64,000 nt of DNA from Flagellimonas aequoris (GTDB taxonomy: Bacteria; Bacteroidota; Bacteroidia; Flavobacteriales; Flavobacteriaceae): assembly GCF_003584165.1 (NCBI RefSeq), contig NZ_QXFJ01000015.1, positions 238,956-302,955 of the forward strand, given 5' to 3'. The translations under genes and the position numbers were made by a program. The notes under the pieces are model-generated. The model ran no database searches and had not been told where the DNA came from. It worked only from the letters and a program-made list of their open reading frames with translations. Shown piece after piece: positions 27,195 to 35,804 of this stretch. Every line of letters begins with the position of its first letter. Position 1 is the first letter of the stretch.

Positions 27195-28953
27195 CGATGT
27201 AGGTAAAGCGTTCGACTTTAGGTTGTTCAAACGGATTTTCGCACATACCAAGCCCTATCGGGGCATTTTTTGGTTGGTGGCCCTTGTGGCTATTCTGTCC
27301 GCTGCATTTGCCATTGGTATCCCGATTTTGGTGAAGAACATTATCAACGATTCGCTGGAAAGTAAGGACGGACAACAATTGCTCACAGCCGTTATGTGGA
27401 TGCTTATTTTTTTGTTGGGCCAAGTTATCACCCAGTTGTTGTTCAACTACTATGCAAACCTTTTGGGTGAAGCGGTGATCCGGGACATTCGGATACGTTT
27501 GTTCGAAAAAATGACCAGCTTTAAAATGACCTATTTTGATAATTCATCCATAGGCGTTTTAGTGACCCGGGCAGTGGCCGATATGCAGCGAATCGGGGAG
27601 ATTTTCAGCCAAGGATTCTTTATGATCGTGGCCGATGTGCTCAAAATGATTTCGGCGGCCATCATCATGATCGTGATCAACTGGAAATTGGCCTTGATCG
27701 TATTTGCCATTTTGCCGGTGATTCTGATTGCGACCCGATTGTTTCAACAGGCGATGAAAGTGGCCTTTATCGAGGTGCGCGCCCAGGTGGCCAACCTCAA
27801 TTCCTTTGTACAGGAACGCATTGCGGGGATGAAGATCGTGCAATTGTTCAACCGAGAGGAAATCGAAAAGGAAAAATTCAGGGTCATCAATGAAAAACAC
27901 CAAAATGCTTGGTTGAAAACAGTGTGGTACAACTCCATTTTCTTTCCAGTGGCGGAAATTTCCAACTCCATTGGTATTGGTCTGGTGGTGTATTTTGGGG
28001 TGGTCCAGAATATTGAGAATGTAAGCTTGGACAACAAAGGGGCTATTGTGGCCTTCTTTTTCCTGATGGATCTTTTGTTCCGTCCGTTGCGACAGATTGC
28101 GGATAAGTTCAATACCCTACAGATGGGCATGGTGGCGGCCAACCGTGTTTTTAAGATTTTGGATACGGACAGCCATATTGCCGATGAAGGTAGTTTGGAG
28201 AGAAAAGATGTGAAAGGCGATATTGAATTCAAGGATGTGCGTTTTAGCTATGTAAAAGATGAAGAAGTATTGCACGGAATTTCCTTCCAGGTGAAGGCAG
28301 GGGAGACCGTTGCCATTGTTGGTGCTACAGGGGCTGGGAAATCAACCATCATCAACTTGCTCAACCGTTTTTACGAGATCGATTCTGGGCATATTTTGGT
28401 GGATGGCATCGATATTAAGGAGTATACCTTGCGTTCGTTGCGGTCCCATATTGCCATCGTGCTTCAGGATGTGTTTCTCTTTGCGGATACCATTGCCCAT
28501 AACATTTCCCTTCGGGACGAATCCATAACCACGGAACAAATTGAGGACGCCGCCAAACAGATTGGGGTTCATGAGTTCATATCCAGTTTACCAGGCGGAT
28601 ATCAGTATAATGTGAAGGAGCGTGGAACCATGCTTTCCAGCGGACAGCGACAGTTGATCGCCTTCTTGAGGGCATATGTGAGCAACCCCAGTATTTTAAT
28701 CTTGGATGAGGCCACGTCCTCAGTGGATACCTATTCCGAGCAATTGATCCAACAGGCTACGGACAAGATTACCGAAGGCAGGACTTCCATCATCATTGCG
28801 CACCGATTGGCCACTATCAAAAAAGCGGACAAAATCATTGTGATGGATGAAGGCAAGATCATTGAAGTGGGTACACACAAAGAACTCCTTAAAAAAGGCG
28901 GGTATTACAACGACCTCTATACAGCTCAATTTATGGCAGAGGAAGTGGCTTAG
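27181..28953 (+). CDS. ABC exporter, MsbA/MdlB-like half-transporter
   Basis: Permease and ATPase in one chain, working as a homodimer in the inner membrane. Six membrane helices in residues 20-320 (WLVALVAILSAAFAIGIP, LIFLLGQVITQLLFNYYA and further), then the nucleotide-binding domain: Walker A GATGAGKST, Q-loop VLQDVFLFADTI, signature MLSSGQRQLIAFLRA, Walker B LILDEATSSVD, and switch His in IIAHRLATI. Lipid, peptide or drug are all possible substrates. Start ATG 27181 follows an in-frame TTG and overlaps truA by 14 nt. The stop overlaps the stop of a DUF3667 remnant on the other strand; the last 25 codons recur, diverged, at 32654. Confidence 0.93.
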   Translation: MSKTDDVGKAFDFRLFKRIFAHTKPYRGIFWLVALVAILSAAFAIGIPILVKNIINDSLESKDGQQLLTAVMWMLIFLLGQVITQLLFNYYANLLGEAVIRDIRIRLFEKMTSFKMTYFDNSSIGVLVTRAVADMQRIGEIFSQGFFMIVADVLKMISAAIIMIVINWKLALIVFAILPVILIATRLFQQAMKVAFIEVRAQVANLNSFVQERIAGMKIVQLFNREEIEKEKFRVINEKHQNAWLKTVWYNSIFFPVAEISNSIGIGLVVYFGVVQNIENVSLDNKGAIVAFFFLMDLLFRPLRQIADKFNTLQMGMVAANRVFKILDTDSHIADEGSLERKDVKGDIEFKDVRFSYVKDEEVLHGISFQVKAGETVAIVGATGAGKSTIINLLNRFYEIDSGHILVDGIDIKEYTLRSLRSHIAIVLQDVFLFADTIAHNISLRDESITTEQIEDAAKQIGVHEFISSLPGGYQYNVKERGTMLSSGQRQLIAFLRAYVSNPSILILDEATSSVDTYSEQLIQQATDKITEGRTSIIIAHRLATIKKADKIIVMDEGKIIEVGTHKELLKKGGYYNDLYTAQFMAEEVA

Positions 28954-29090
28954 CTTTTTATGGGCCGAAAATCCTCCAAAGTCAACTCCCCAGTGAGCAA
29001 CATGATTATTGGGACCAAGCCAGATAGCATAAAGTAAAGAATCCCCACCAAAACGTAGAACGATGTGAGGCGGGTAAATTGACTCACACC
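28950..29090 (-). pseudogene. 3'-end remnant of a DUF3667 gene
   Basis: Reading the minus strand from 29090 gives 46 codons without interruption, ending LTGELTLEDFRPIKS and a TAA at 28952-28950. They align with the C-terminus of the intact DUF3667 gene at 32725 (LTGQLTLDDLQPMNS); by my count 22 of the last 31 residues agree. Upstream of 29090 similarity stops. The TAA overlaps the ABC exporter's TAG by 2 nt, exactly as the intact gene's stop overlaps the exporter remnant's stop at 32726. This marks the left border of an insertion. Confidence 0.85.
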
Positions 29091-29154
29091 TAAGCAAACA
29101 TTATTTAAATAAATTCCAATCCCAAAACCTGTTTTGTTGGATTTCTTTTCTTTT

Positions 29155-30812
29155 TTATTTTGTTGTTTTATGTTCTTTTAAAAATTTTCGAACTTCCGAT
29201 TTAACAGATATAGTATAATCAGTCTTAACTTTAATAGGGGTCTGGTCAATTTCTCTAGCGATGTTGATGCTAGCTTCTTGGTCATGGTAAATTTCTTTAT
29301 AAATTCTGAACAGCTCATATTTAGGCAAGAATCTCGAAGGAACCATATATTTGGCCAAAAAGAAATGTTCGGAAGACTTATGATGCTCCCCTAATGAGGT
29401 AAAATTAAATGCTTTCAATAAAGTCACATCATAATTTACTCTCATGGATTCGTATTTTTCAATTTGTGCAATAGACTTTTTGTACTCCCCATGCTCAAAT
29501 AGTTTGTAAGCTAAATCGTGGTGGAATTCCGAGATTTGATTCAATTCTTTCTCAAGGGTCAAATATTTCTTTTCATCAAACATTATTGAATTGGTGGCCG
29601 CTTTCCAATGAATTTCTGATCTTATATAAATAAACATACTACATGCAGTTGTCACGAATATCAATATCAACAAAATACCCATTCTTCTGGGTACATGAAT
29701 ACGGAACTTCAATCTGCAATTCTCTACATTGCTAAAGCAGAATACAAGAATGACAATAACAAAATAATATTTGAACGTATAAGAAAAAAGAGAGGCCACC
29801 AAAATAAAAAAGACAACTATTTTATCAATATTATAAATGAAATAAATGTTTTTGAACCACCTAATTATACTGTAACAGATTATGGAAAATACAATCACAC
29901 CATAATCAATCAACCACAGAATGTACTCGTTGAATGGATGGTTGACCTGATCTGCCAACAATGAATATTCGCTTCCTGGATTGGCCTGAAAATATTCAGC
30001 TTGTTGAATCATGTAATTTTTGGAAAACCCATTTTTTCCTAGTCCAAATATTGGATTCTCTCGGATTAGTCCCATTGAGGTTTTCCAAATAAGGAGTCTT
30101 CCGTCAGCTGAATCCTCTTTGAAGTAATAAAGAGCAGTTATTAAAAGAAAAAAAACTGGTATTGTGACAAGAAAAAGCTTCCACCTCTCTATAAATAAAT
30201 AAACAAATCCTAGTAACAGGGCAGCAAGCAACACACTTCTGGTTTTTAAAATGAAAAGGCAGAATATCATTAAAATAGCTACCAAAAGAACCAGTTTATT
30301 TTTTGTTTTGCGATAATATGCATATGTGTATGGAATACAACATAGAATCAGTAAAGCCGAAATATTTGGGTTTTCAAAGGAGCCTGTGACAAGAAAATAA
30401 CCGGTCTCACTTTTTAAAATACTAAAGAACTGTGCTAAACAAATGAAAACCTGTACAAGTCCGACAAAAAAAAAGCTTGCTGCTTAAAGAATCTATGCTG
30501 TTGATTTGACAAGCAAATGAAAAGAAATATCAATCCTACCCCTGTGCCTGCCATAAAAAATCTATTTTGTTGGGGCATTTCAACCAGATATATGGATATT
30601 AAAAGAATGGTTATTAGAAAAGGAGTTAATGGTATTTCTAAAATTGCCTTTTTACTCTTACATAGAAAATAAATACATACAAACAAGATAAGGGCTGTAG
30701 TAGCAAGAATCCTTGGTGTTTCATCAATAAAAATGAACCTGTCACTTTTGATTGATACGGAGGCCAATAAAATAGAAAAAGCTGCTAAAAAATGACTTGA
30801 TCTAGTCCTCAT
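29155..30812 (-). pseudogene. O-antigen ligase-like (Wzy_C) membrane protein with helical-repeat tail, frameshifted
   Basis: Polytopic protein of the O-antigen ligase/polymerase/O-oligosaccharyltransferase superfamily, about 552 residues if read through. The N-terminal piece (30812-30435) has four or so membrane helices. The rest continues in another frame from about 30464 to 29155 and includes TGYFLVTGSFENPNISALL (GSFENPN is the family's conserved loop), LKTRSVLLAALLLG, ENPIFGLGKNGF, and NHPFNEYILWLIDYG (Wzy_C core). The tail of about 150 residues looks like TPR helices. The frame changes at A9 (30466-30474); 10 or 7 bases there would restore it. Its start overlaps the upstream gene by 11 nt. 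Downstream partner of two unknown secreted proteins. Confidence 0.75.
30466..30474. repeat. Run of nine A at the frame break of the Wzy_C gene
   Basis: Nine A on the plus strand (T9 in the coding sense, in GC-T9-GTCGG). Reading before it is in one frame, conserved family sequence after it is in another. One more base or two fewer would join them. It could be a slippage site giving on/off switching, a fixed mutation, or a sequencing error. Confidence 0.7.
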
Positions 30813-31536
30813 AAAAATATTTGCGTGTATTTAAATCGTAGTTAGCACTCTCTGAAAGATACTCCCAAAAAACAAGACTGACCAAAATTCTATCATATTC
30901 ATTATTGAATATACTCTCTAACTCTTCTTCATTAAAGTTTTTTACGCAATTGATTGATAGATCAAGAGCAGAATACAGTCCTGTACCGTTCAGAAAATCA
31001 ACGATAAAACTTTTGATTGTTGAATTTGATTTATCATTTAATAATTGTTGTGCAAATGAAAATTTAAAACTCCCTTCCAAAAATGAGTTTTTACTAATGG
31101 GGCAAGGCATATTAGATGGAATCCTTATTTCTATAGTGTCACGGACGTCATTTATTATTCCATTTTCCCTGATGTAATTTCGTTCAGAATTGTCTTCATT
31201 AATATAGATATGAATAGGATAAATATTATCATATTTCCTAGCCAATGATTTATTGAGCGAGCGGAATTTTTTGTTTTCTACTTGAAGCCTAAAAAAATCT
31301 TCCTGCTTATTTATTGAACTAGAGATTATTTTCATTAAGGCAAAAATATTTTCTCCTTTTGTTCCACCGAAATTTTGTTCCAGTGTACTAAAGAAAAAAA
31401 TGCTGGCACTAGAAAATTCATAGATGTCGAAGTTATTTTTATTTCTTGATGCATCATCACCCTGAATTATTTTTTGGGAAAAACATAAAATAGGCAATAC
31501 TGCTGTTATTACAAGAATAATCCTTGCTTTTTTCAT
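30802..31536 (-). CDS. Secreted protein of unknown function in the inserted cassette
   Basis: 244 residues. Signal peptide MKKARIILVITAVLPILCFSQ, with cleavage probably after residue 20. The mature protein is mostly charged and helical (FRSLNKSLARKYDNIYPIHIYINEDN, LNDKSNSTIKSFIVDFLNGTGLYSALDLS) with two cysteines (about residues 145 and 197) that could pair in the periplasm. I recognise no family. AT-rich, like its neighbours in the insertion. Its last codons overlap the start of the Wzy_C-type gene by 11 nt, so the two are translationally coupled and probably work together. Confidence 0.72.
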   Translation of the reverse strand: MKKARIILVITAVLPILCFSQKIIQGDDASRNKNNFDIYEFSSASIFFFSTLEQNFGGTKGENIFALMKIISSSINKQEDFFRLQVENKKFRSLNKSLARKYDNIYPIHIYINEDNSERNYIRENGIINDVRDTIEIRIPSNMPCPISKNSFLEGSFKFSFAQQLLNDKSNSTIKSFIVDFLNGTGLYSALDLSINCVKNFNEEELESIFNNEYDRILVSLVFWEYLSESANYDLNTRKYFYED

Positions 31537-31587
31537 AAGGATATCAATTGTTATTTTAATTTATTAGGGGAACTTTAAAAAAATCTT

Positions 31588-32400
31588 TTAATTTCCATTA
31601 ATTTTATTTCTTACTGCATTTGCTGCCGCAGTACCTTGTGCTCGAATTGACATTAGTGTATTTCCTTGGTTGTTTCTTAAATCAAAATATGTATAATCCC
31701 CATAAGTGCGTTCAGCCATACTTACAAAGCTGTTGCTAGGATTGTTTTCTTGAAAATTCGAAACTGAGCTTGATACATGGTAAGTTACATTATAGCCTGC
31801 ATAAGAAGCTGTGCCCGTACGGTTATAGATTTGAGAATTCCATGAAAAATAATCTGAGAAATTACCGCCCAAACCTGAATCAAATCTACCCATAGCATCC
31901 CCTATCCTGTTAGTCATTTCACTTCCAGCAGTCGACCAAATGGTTACACGGTTTCCAAAATAATCCTCTTGATACTCAGAAAAAGTACTCGGCTGCTCCT
32001 TAAGTTTTCTTCTTGCATATAGAATTTCCCCTTGCTCTTCCATCAGGACAGCTTCACCTTTCTCAACTTGACTATTGATTGTTTGAAGGTTTTCTTTTAT
32101 GTAGTCATAGATTGGTTCAGCAACTCCTATTTCCCTTCCTGAGCGGATGTCATGTTTATATAGACCATCTTCTAAATAAACATGTTCCATGAATTTGTCA
32201 TAAGCTTTGTTGTACAGTTCTCGATTGGATTCTTCCCACATTGTTTCAGGATTCTCGAAATTAGGAATGTCAATAATTTCTGTCTGGAGAGTAGTTGATG
32301 AATCACTAATAAACTGCCCATCATCTTGTTTTGAACAAGAGATAATTGTGGCAATAGTAACACTTGTTACTAGCAACAAATGTTTGAATTTCGTTTCCAT
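31588..32400 (-). CDS. Lipoprotein of unknown function in the inserted cassette
   Basis: 270 residues. METKFKHLLLVTSVTIATIISCSK has lipobox IISC (Cys22). A Ser/Thr-rich stretch (SDSSTTLQTE) follows, then a helical part with NRELYNKAYDKFMEHVYLEDGLYKHDIRSG and SQVEKGEAVLMEEQGEILYARRKL. The C-terminal half is rich in Asn, Ser, Gly and Tyr (YFSWNSQIYNRTGTASYAGY, then a beta-like FVSMAERTYGDYTYFDLRN) and ends NAVRNKINGN. No family recognised. It is the first gene of the three-gene cassette, 51 nt upstream of the secreted protein gene, with an exact -7 promoter box before it. Confidence 0.72.
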   Translation of the reverse strand: METKFKHLLLVTSVTIATIISCSKQDDGQFISDSSTTLQTEIIDIPNFENPETMWEESNRELYNKAYDKFMEHVYLEDGLYKHDIRSGREIGVAEPIYDYIKENLQTINSQVEKGEAVLMEEQGEILYARRKLKEQPSTFSEYQEDYFGNRVTIWSTAGSEMTNRIGDAMGRFDSGLGGNFSDYFSWNSQIYNRTGTASYAGYNVTYHVSSSVSNFQENNPSNSFVSMAERTYGDYTYFDLRNNQGNTLMSIRAQGTAAANAVRNKINGN

Positions 32401-32471
32401 AAAGATAGGTTTTTGTTAAACAATTTATTTACTGATTTTTAATGTAGGATTTTTCAATCAAAAACACTAAC

Positions 32472-32479
32472 CAAATGTA
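32472..32479 (-). promoter_or_regulatory. Candidate -7 promoter box for the inserted cassette
   Basis: Read on the minus strand this is TACATTTG, an exact TAnnTTTG match, about 70 nt before the lipoprotein ATG. No TTG sits at the expected -33 distance. The rest of 32401-32653 is AT-rich and shows no ORF I would support. Confidence 0.4.
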
Positions 32480-32653
32480 AGGATGCATTATTTTAGTTTA
32501 TGGATGGCTATTTTGAGTTGATAGATGACAATTTGAAGTTAGAGAAGGAAAAAGATGCTATAAAATGTAAGTTTTTTAACTTTCCGATTTAGATCCTGCT
32601 GCGACAGGAGCCGAAGAGTTTGCTTTACTCAGGATTGCAGGGAAAGGATATAC

Positions 32654-32728
32654 CAAGAGCTCCTAAAAAACGGAGGGTATTATAACGACCTGTACACTGC
32701 ACAATTTTTGGCCGAAGAGGTGGCTTAA
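32654..32728 (+). pseudogene. 3'-end remnant of an ABC exporter gene
   Basis: 25 codons on the plus strand reading QELLKNGGYYNDLYTAQFL and then AEEVA-stop, matching the last residues of the exporter at 28953 (KELLKKGGYYNDLYTAQFM). Of 24 codons compared including the stop, 14 differ, but only two amino acids change; nearly all differences are at third positions. The fragment therefore diverged while still part of a working gene. Before 32654 the similarity ends. Its TAA overlaps the stop of the intact DUF3667 gene. It marks the right border of the insertion. Confidence 0.85.
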
Positions 32729-33504
32729 CTATTCATGGGCTGCAAGTCATCCAAGGTTAACTGACCTGTAAGGAACATGATTATGGGAATCAAAGCGGAT
32801 AACATAAAATAAAGGATTCCCAAGAAAAAGTAGAACAATAGAAGTCTGGCAACCAATCCCATGCCTTTTGATAAGGAAATCCTTGTAACTACATATCCGG
32901 CATATGCTAACATTGTCAAGGAGCCGATCAAGGAAAATGAAAGATAAAAGTGTGGTGCAAAAGCCAATATCAGAATGGAAGGGATAAAACTGAACAAACT
33001 GAAATGGGCCAAGGTGTACATAAATATGGTGGTTCTTTCAGCAAAATTGTACCTTTTCTGATCAAAGCACAGCCAGCCAGCAACGGCCATCAATGGAACG
33101 AAAAAGATGAAGAACAAGGCTTGGAAATCCAAAACGAAAGCCATCATTTTTTCTTGATAAACTGTTTGGACCCCTGTGTCAAGAAAGTCAAAATCCATAT
33201 CGCCAATGGATCTGGTCATCATAAATACAATAAATCCAGAAAAGGTAATGGCAATTCCCAAGTAGCTTATGGGATTCAGATATTTTCTCCTTTGGCCTTG
33301 TAGGTAACCCTCTATCACATTTTCAGGTTTGGTGAAGAGGTGTACAAAAGTCTTAATAAAAGTATTGTCCAAATTGAAGTATCGATCTAGGATGTCTACC
33401 CAAAGATTTTTAACGGTGATTCGGTTTCGAATTACTTTGCCACCACATGCTGGACAATAGAGGTAATCTGTCCTCAATGTTCCATCACAGTTTTTACATC
33501 TCAT
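32725..33504 (-). CDS. DUF3667 zinc-ribbon membrane protein
   Basis: 259 residues. An N-terminal zinc ribbon (MRCKNCDGTLRTDYLYCPACGG, four Cys as CxxC...CxxC) is followed by the DUF3667 signature FNLDNTFIKTFVHLFTKPENVIEGYLQGQRRKYLNPISYL, then four to five membrane helices. Family function unknown. Its ATG overlaps the stop of cdaA by one base (TAATG), so the two are translationally coupled and share a transcript. Its C-terminal region is present a second time, diverged, at 28950-29090. Confidence 0.88.
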   Translation of the reverse strand: MRCKNCDGTLRTDYLYCPACGGKVIRNRITVKNLWVDILDRYFNLDNTFIKTFVHLFTKPENVIEGYLQGQRRKYLNPISYLGIAITFSGFIVFMMTRSIGDMDFDFLDTGVQTVYQEKMMAFVLDFQALFFIFFVPLMAVAGWLCFDQKRYNFAERTTIFMYTLAHFSLFSFIPSILILAFAPHFYLSFSLIGSLTMLAYAGYVVTRISLSKGMGLVARLLLFYFFLGILYFMLSALIPIIMFLTGQLTLDDLQPMNS

Positions 33505-34289
33505 TACTCCAAATCTTTTTTAATGAGTCTGGCCAGTTCTTCGGTTCCTTTAAAAGGAACAAACTCCCCATTTTTGATAAAAGATATGGCGCCTGTTTCC
33601 TCACTGACCACCAAACAAAGGGCATCCGTCTTTTCCGTAATGCCTACGGCGGCACGGTGCCTCAACCCAAACCGAAGCGGAATGTTCCGATCGTTGGAAA
33701 CCGGTAGAATCACCCTCGTGGCCGTGATGAAATTATCCTGAACCACAATGGCCCCATCATGCAGAGGGCTGTTTTTAAAGAAGATACTCTCTAAAATCGG
33801 TTGGGTTACCTGAATGTTCATGGCATCCCCGGTAGATCTTACAAAGTCGAGGGAATTGTTCCGTTCTATCACTATGATGGCTCCAGTCTTAGTGGAACCC
33901 ATACGTTCACAGGCGGCTATAATGGCATCCACATCGGTAGTGGTGGAAATGGCTTCTTGTCGTAAAAATTTAAAATGTTTGAGAAAACTGCGCTTGGTCG
34001 CAAAATTGGTGGAACCAATCATCAACAGGAATTTTCGTATTTCCTGCTGAAATACAATGATCAGGGCGATCAAACCAATGTTCATGAAGCCGCCCACCAT
34101 GCTGCTGATCATTTTCATCTGGAGCAGTTCGGTGAGTTTCCACAAGGCCCAAACGATTACAATTCCAATAAAAATATTGATGGCTACGGTGCCTTTGACC
34201 AGTTTGTAAATGTAATAGAGCAATGCGGCCACAAGGACAATGTCGATGATATCGGTAATCTTGAACTCGAGAAAATTTAGAAAATCCAA
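33504..34289 (-). CDS. cdaA: Diadenylate cyclase CdaA (c-di-AMP synthase)
   Basis: Membrane-bound enzyme that joins two ATP into the second messenger c-di-AMP. Three membrane helices lie in the first ~85 residues (ITDIIDIVLVAALLYYIYKLVKGT, INIFIGIVIVWALWKL, MVGGFMNIGLIALIIVF). The DAC domain has SPLHDGAIVVQDNFITAT (DGA motif) and PLRFGLRHRAAVGITE (RHR motif), both required for catalysis in the family. The start is TTG at 34289, giving the usual N-terminus MDFLNFLEFKITDI; the first in-frame ATG is far into the domain. It sits between folP and a DUF3667 gene on one strand. Confidence 0.94.
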   Translation of the reverse strand: MDFLNFLEFKITDIIDIVLVAALLYYIYKLVKGTVAINIFIGIVIVWALWKLTELLQMKMISSMVGGFMNIGLIALIIVFQQEIRKFLLMIGSTNFATKRSFLKHFKFLRQEAISTTTDVDAIIAACERMGSTKTGAIIVIERNNSLDFVRSTGDAMNIQVTQPILESIFFKNSPLHDGAIVVQDNFITATRVILPVSNDRNIPLRFGLRHRAAVGITEKTDALCLVVSEETGAISFIKNGEFVPFKGTEELARLIKKDLE

Positions 34290-34333
34290 CCGCGGTGTTT
34301 TTGTAAAAATAGCAAAATTAGGAGAACAAAAAA

Positions 34334-35167
34334 TCAGAGGACATTTGCTTTCAATGCTTCCACAAGTTTAACACATTCCACAGCTTCTTTTACATCATGG
34401 GCCCTAATAATATTGGCGCCTTTTAATAGGGCTACGGTATGCAGGGCAGTGGTGCCGTTCAAAGCCTCTTGGGGCGTTGTCCCCAATATTTTATAGACCA
34501 TGGATTTTCGGCTCAAGCCAATCAAAATGGGCAAACCAAAGGTTTGGAACAGGTCAAGGTGGTTCAACAGGGTATAATTCTGTTCCGTGGTCTTGGCAAA
34601 ACCAAACCCTGGATCAATAATCACATTATTGATTTTGAGTTGAGTGGTTTGCGCTATTTTTTCAGAAAAGTAGTAACGCAAGTCTTTGATCAAATCTTCG
34701 TAAACGGCTTCTTTTTGCATGGATTGTGGCGTTCCTTTCATATGCATCATGATATAAGGAACCTGATGTTTGGCAACCGTTGCGAACATTTCCGGGTCCA
34801 AATTTCCTGCAGAAATATCATTGATTATAGCCGCTCCATGGACAATGCTTTTCTCTGCAACCTTACTTCGGAAGGTATCTATGGAAATCAGGGTACCGGG
34901 AAAATGTTTCAAGATGAGGTCCACAATAGGAATCATCCGTTTCAATTCTTCTTCCTCAGGAACATGCTCGGCGCCCGGTCGGGAACTGTAGGCGCCCATA
35001 TCCACAAACGTGGCTCCATCATTCAGCATGGTTTCGACTCTATTTAAAATGGAGCTTTCGTCCTTGTACGATCCTCCATCAAAAAAGGAATCGGGGGTAA
35101 GGTTCAAAATTCCCATCACCTTGGGCGTGGTGAGGTCGATCAAATTGCCTTTGCAGTTTATGGTCAT
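34334..35167 (-). CDS. folP: Dihydropteroate synthase
   Basis: Condenses p-aminobenzoate with dihydropterin pyrophosphate in folate synthesis; target of sulfonamides. Family motifs: KVMGILNLTPDSFFDGG (pterin site and flexible loop), DGATFVDMGAYSSRPGAEHV, LISIDTFRSKVAE, IINDISAGN, MMHMKGTPQSMQ, IIDPGFGFAKTTEQNY, GLSRKSM, and IIRAHDVKEA at the end. 277 residues, full length. Probably leads a transcript with cdaA (44-nt gap) and DUF3667. It is divergent from the DUF1599 gene. Confidence 0.97.
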   Translation of the reverse strand: MTINCKGNLIDLTTPKVMGILNLTPDSFFDGGSYKDESSILNRVETMLNDGATFVDMGAYSSRPGAEHVPEEEELKRMIPIVDLILKHFPGTLISIDTFRSKVAEKSIVHGAAIINDISAGNLDPEMFATVAKHQVPYIMMHMKGTPQSMQKEAVYEDLIKDLRYYFSEKIAQTTQLKINNVIIDPGFGFAKTTEQNYTLLNHLDLFQTFGLPILIGLSRKSMVYKILGTTPQEALNGTTALHTVALLKGANIIRAHDVKEAVECVKLVEALKANVL

Positions 35168-35261
35168 AAAAAATACCTGCTTTGTTGGGTTTCATTATCT
35201 TTGGCAATGTGCATCCAAGCACATTCAATTGGACGAAATTTACGCAAATTAGCAACAATAC

Positions 35262-35804
35262 ATGCAGCAGACTTCCCAACAATACGATGCGGTAATCCAA
35301 ACCTGCCGGGAATTGTTTTCGAAAAAAGCACAAGATTATGGGACCGCTTGGCGCATCTTGCGACTTCCATCGCTGACGGACCAAATTTTCATCAAGGCGC
35401 AGCGCATCCGAAGCTTGCAACAAAACGCAGTAAGAAAGGTGGATGAAGGGGAGCAGTCCGAGTTTATCGGAATCATCAATTATGCCATCATGGCCTTGAT
35501 CCAGATTAAAAAGGGAGTCGTGGAACAACCCGACCTTACTGCGGACGAGGCCATTGCCCTGTATGATGAGGAAGTAGCCCATACCAAAAAATTGATGGAA
35601 AACAAGAACCATGATTATGGGGAGGCTTGGCGCGATATGCGGGTAAGTTCTTTAACGGATCTGATCTTGCAAAAAGTGTTACGCGTAAAGCAAATAGAAA
35701 ACAATCAGGGAGCTACCTTGGTGAGTGAGGGTGTGGATGCCAATTATCAGGATATGGTCAATTATGCCGTGTTTGCTCTAATTCATTTAAGCGAAGAAAA
35801 ATGA
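35262..35804 (+). CDS. DUF1599 protein, two tandem copies of the domain
   Basis: 180 residues built as two repeats of about 85: KKAQDYGTAWRILRLPSLTDQIFIKAQRIRSLQ and NKNHDYGEAWRDMRVSSLTDLILQKVLRVKQIE, each followed by a helix with a GxxNYAxxALIxL motif. The family is thought to be related in fold to all-alpha nucleotide pyrophosphohydrolases, but metal-binding E-x-x-E helices are not obvious here, so I do not assign an activity. Its stop overlaps the next ATG by 4 nt (ATGA), indicating coupling with the BT_3928 gene. Confidence 0.88.
   Translation: MQQTSQQYDAVIQTCRELFSKKAQDYGTAWRILRLPSLTDQIFIKAQRIRSLQQNAVRKVDEGEQSEFIGIINYAIMALIQIKKGVVEQPDLTADEAIALYDEEVAHTKKLMENKNHDYGEAWRDMRVSSLTDLILQKVLRVKQIENNQGATLVSEGVDANYQDMVNYAVFALIHLSEEK

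Noticed and set aside
29094..32653. Transposon origin of the AT-rich insertion
   Set aside because: No transposase or integrase gene, no terminal inverted repeats and no short target duplication; borders are long diverged gene ends.
35079..35612. 177-codon frame on the minus strand across folP and DUF1599
   Set aside because: Overlaps two strong genes and has no family match.
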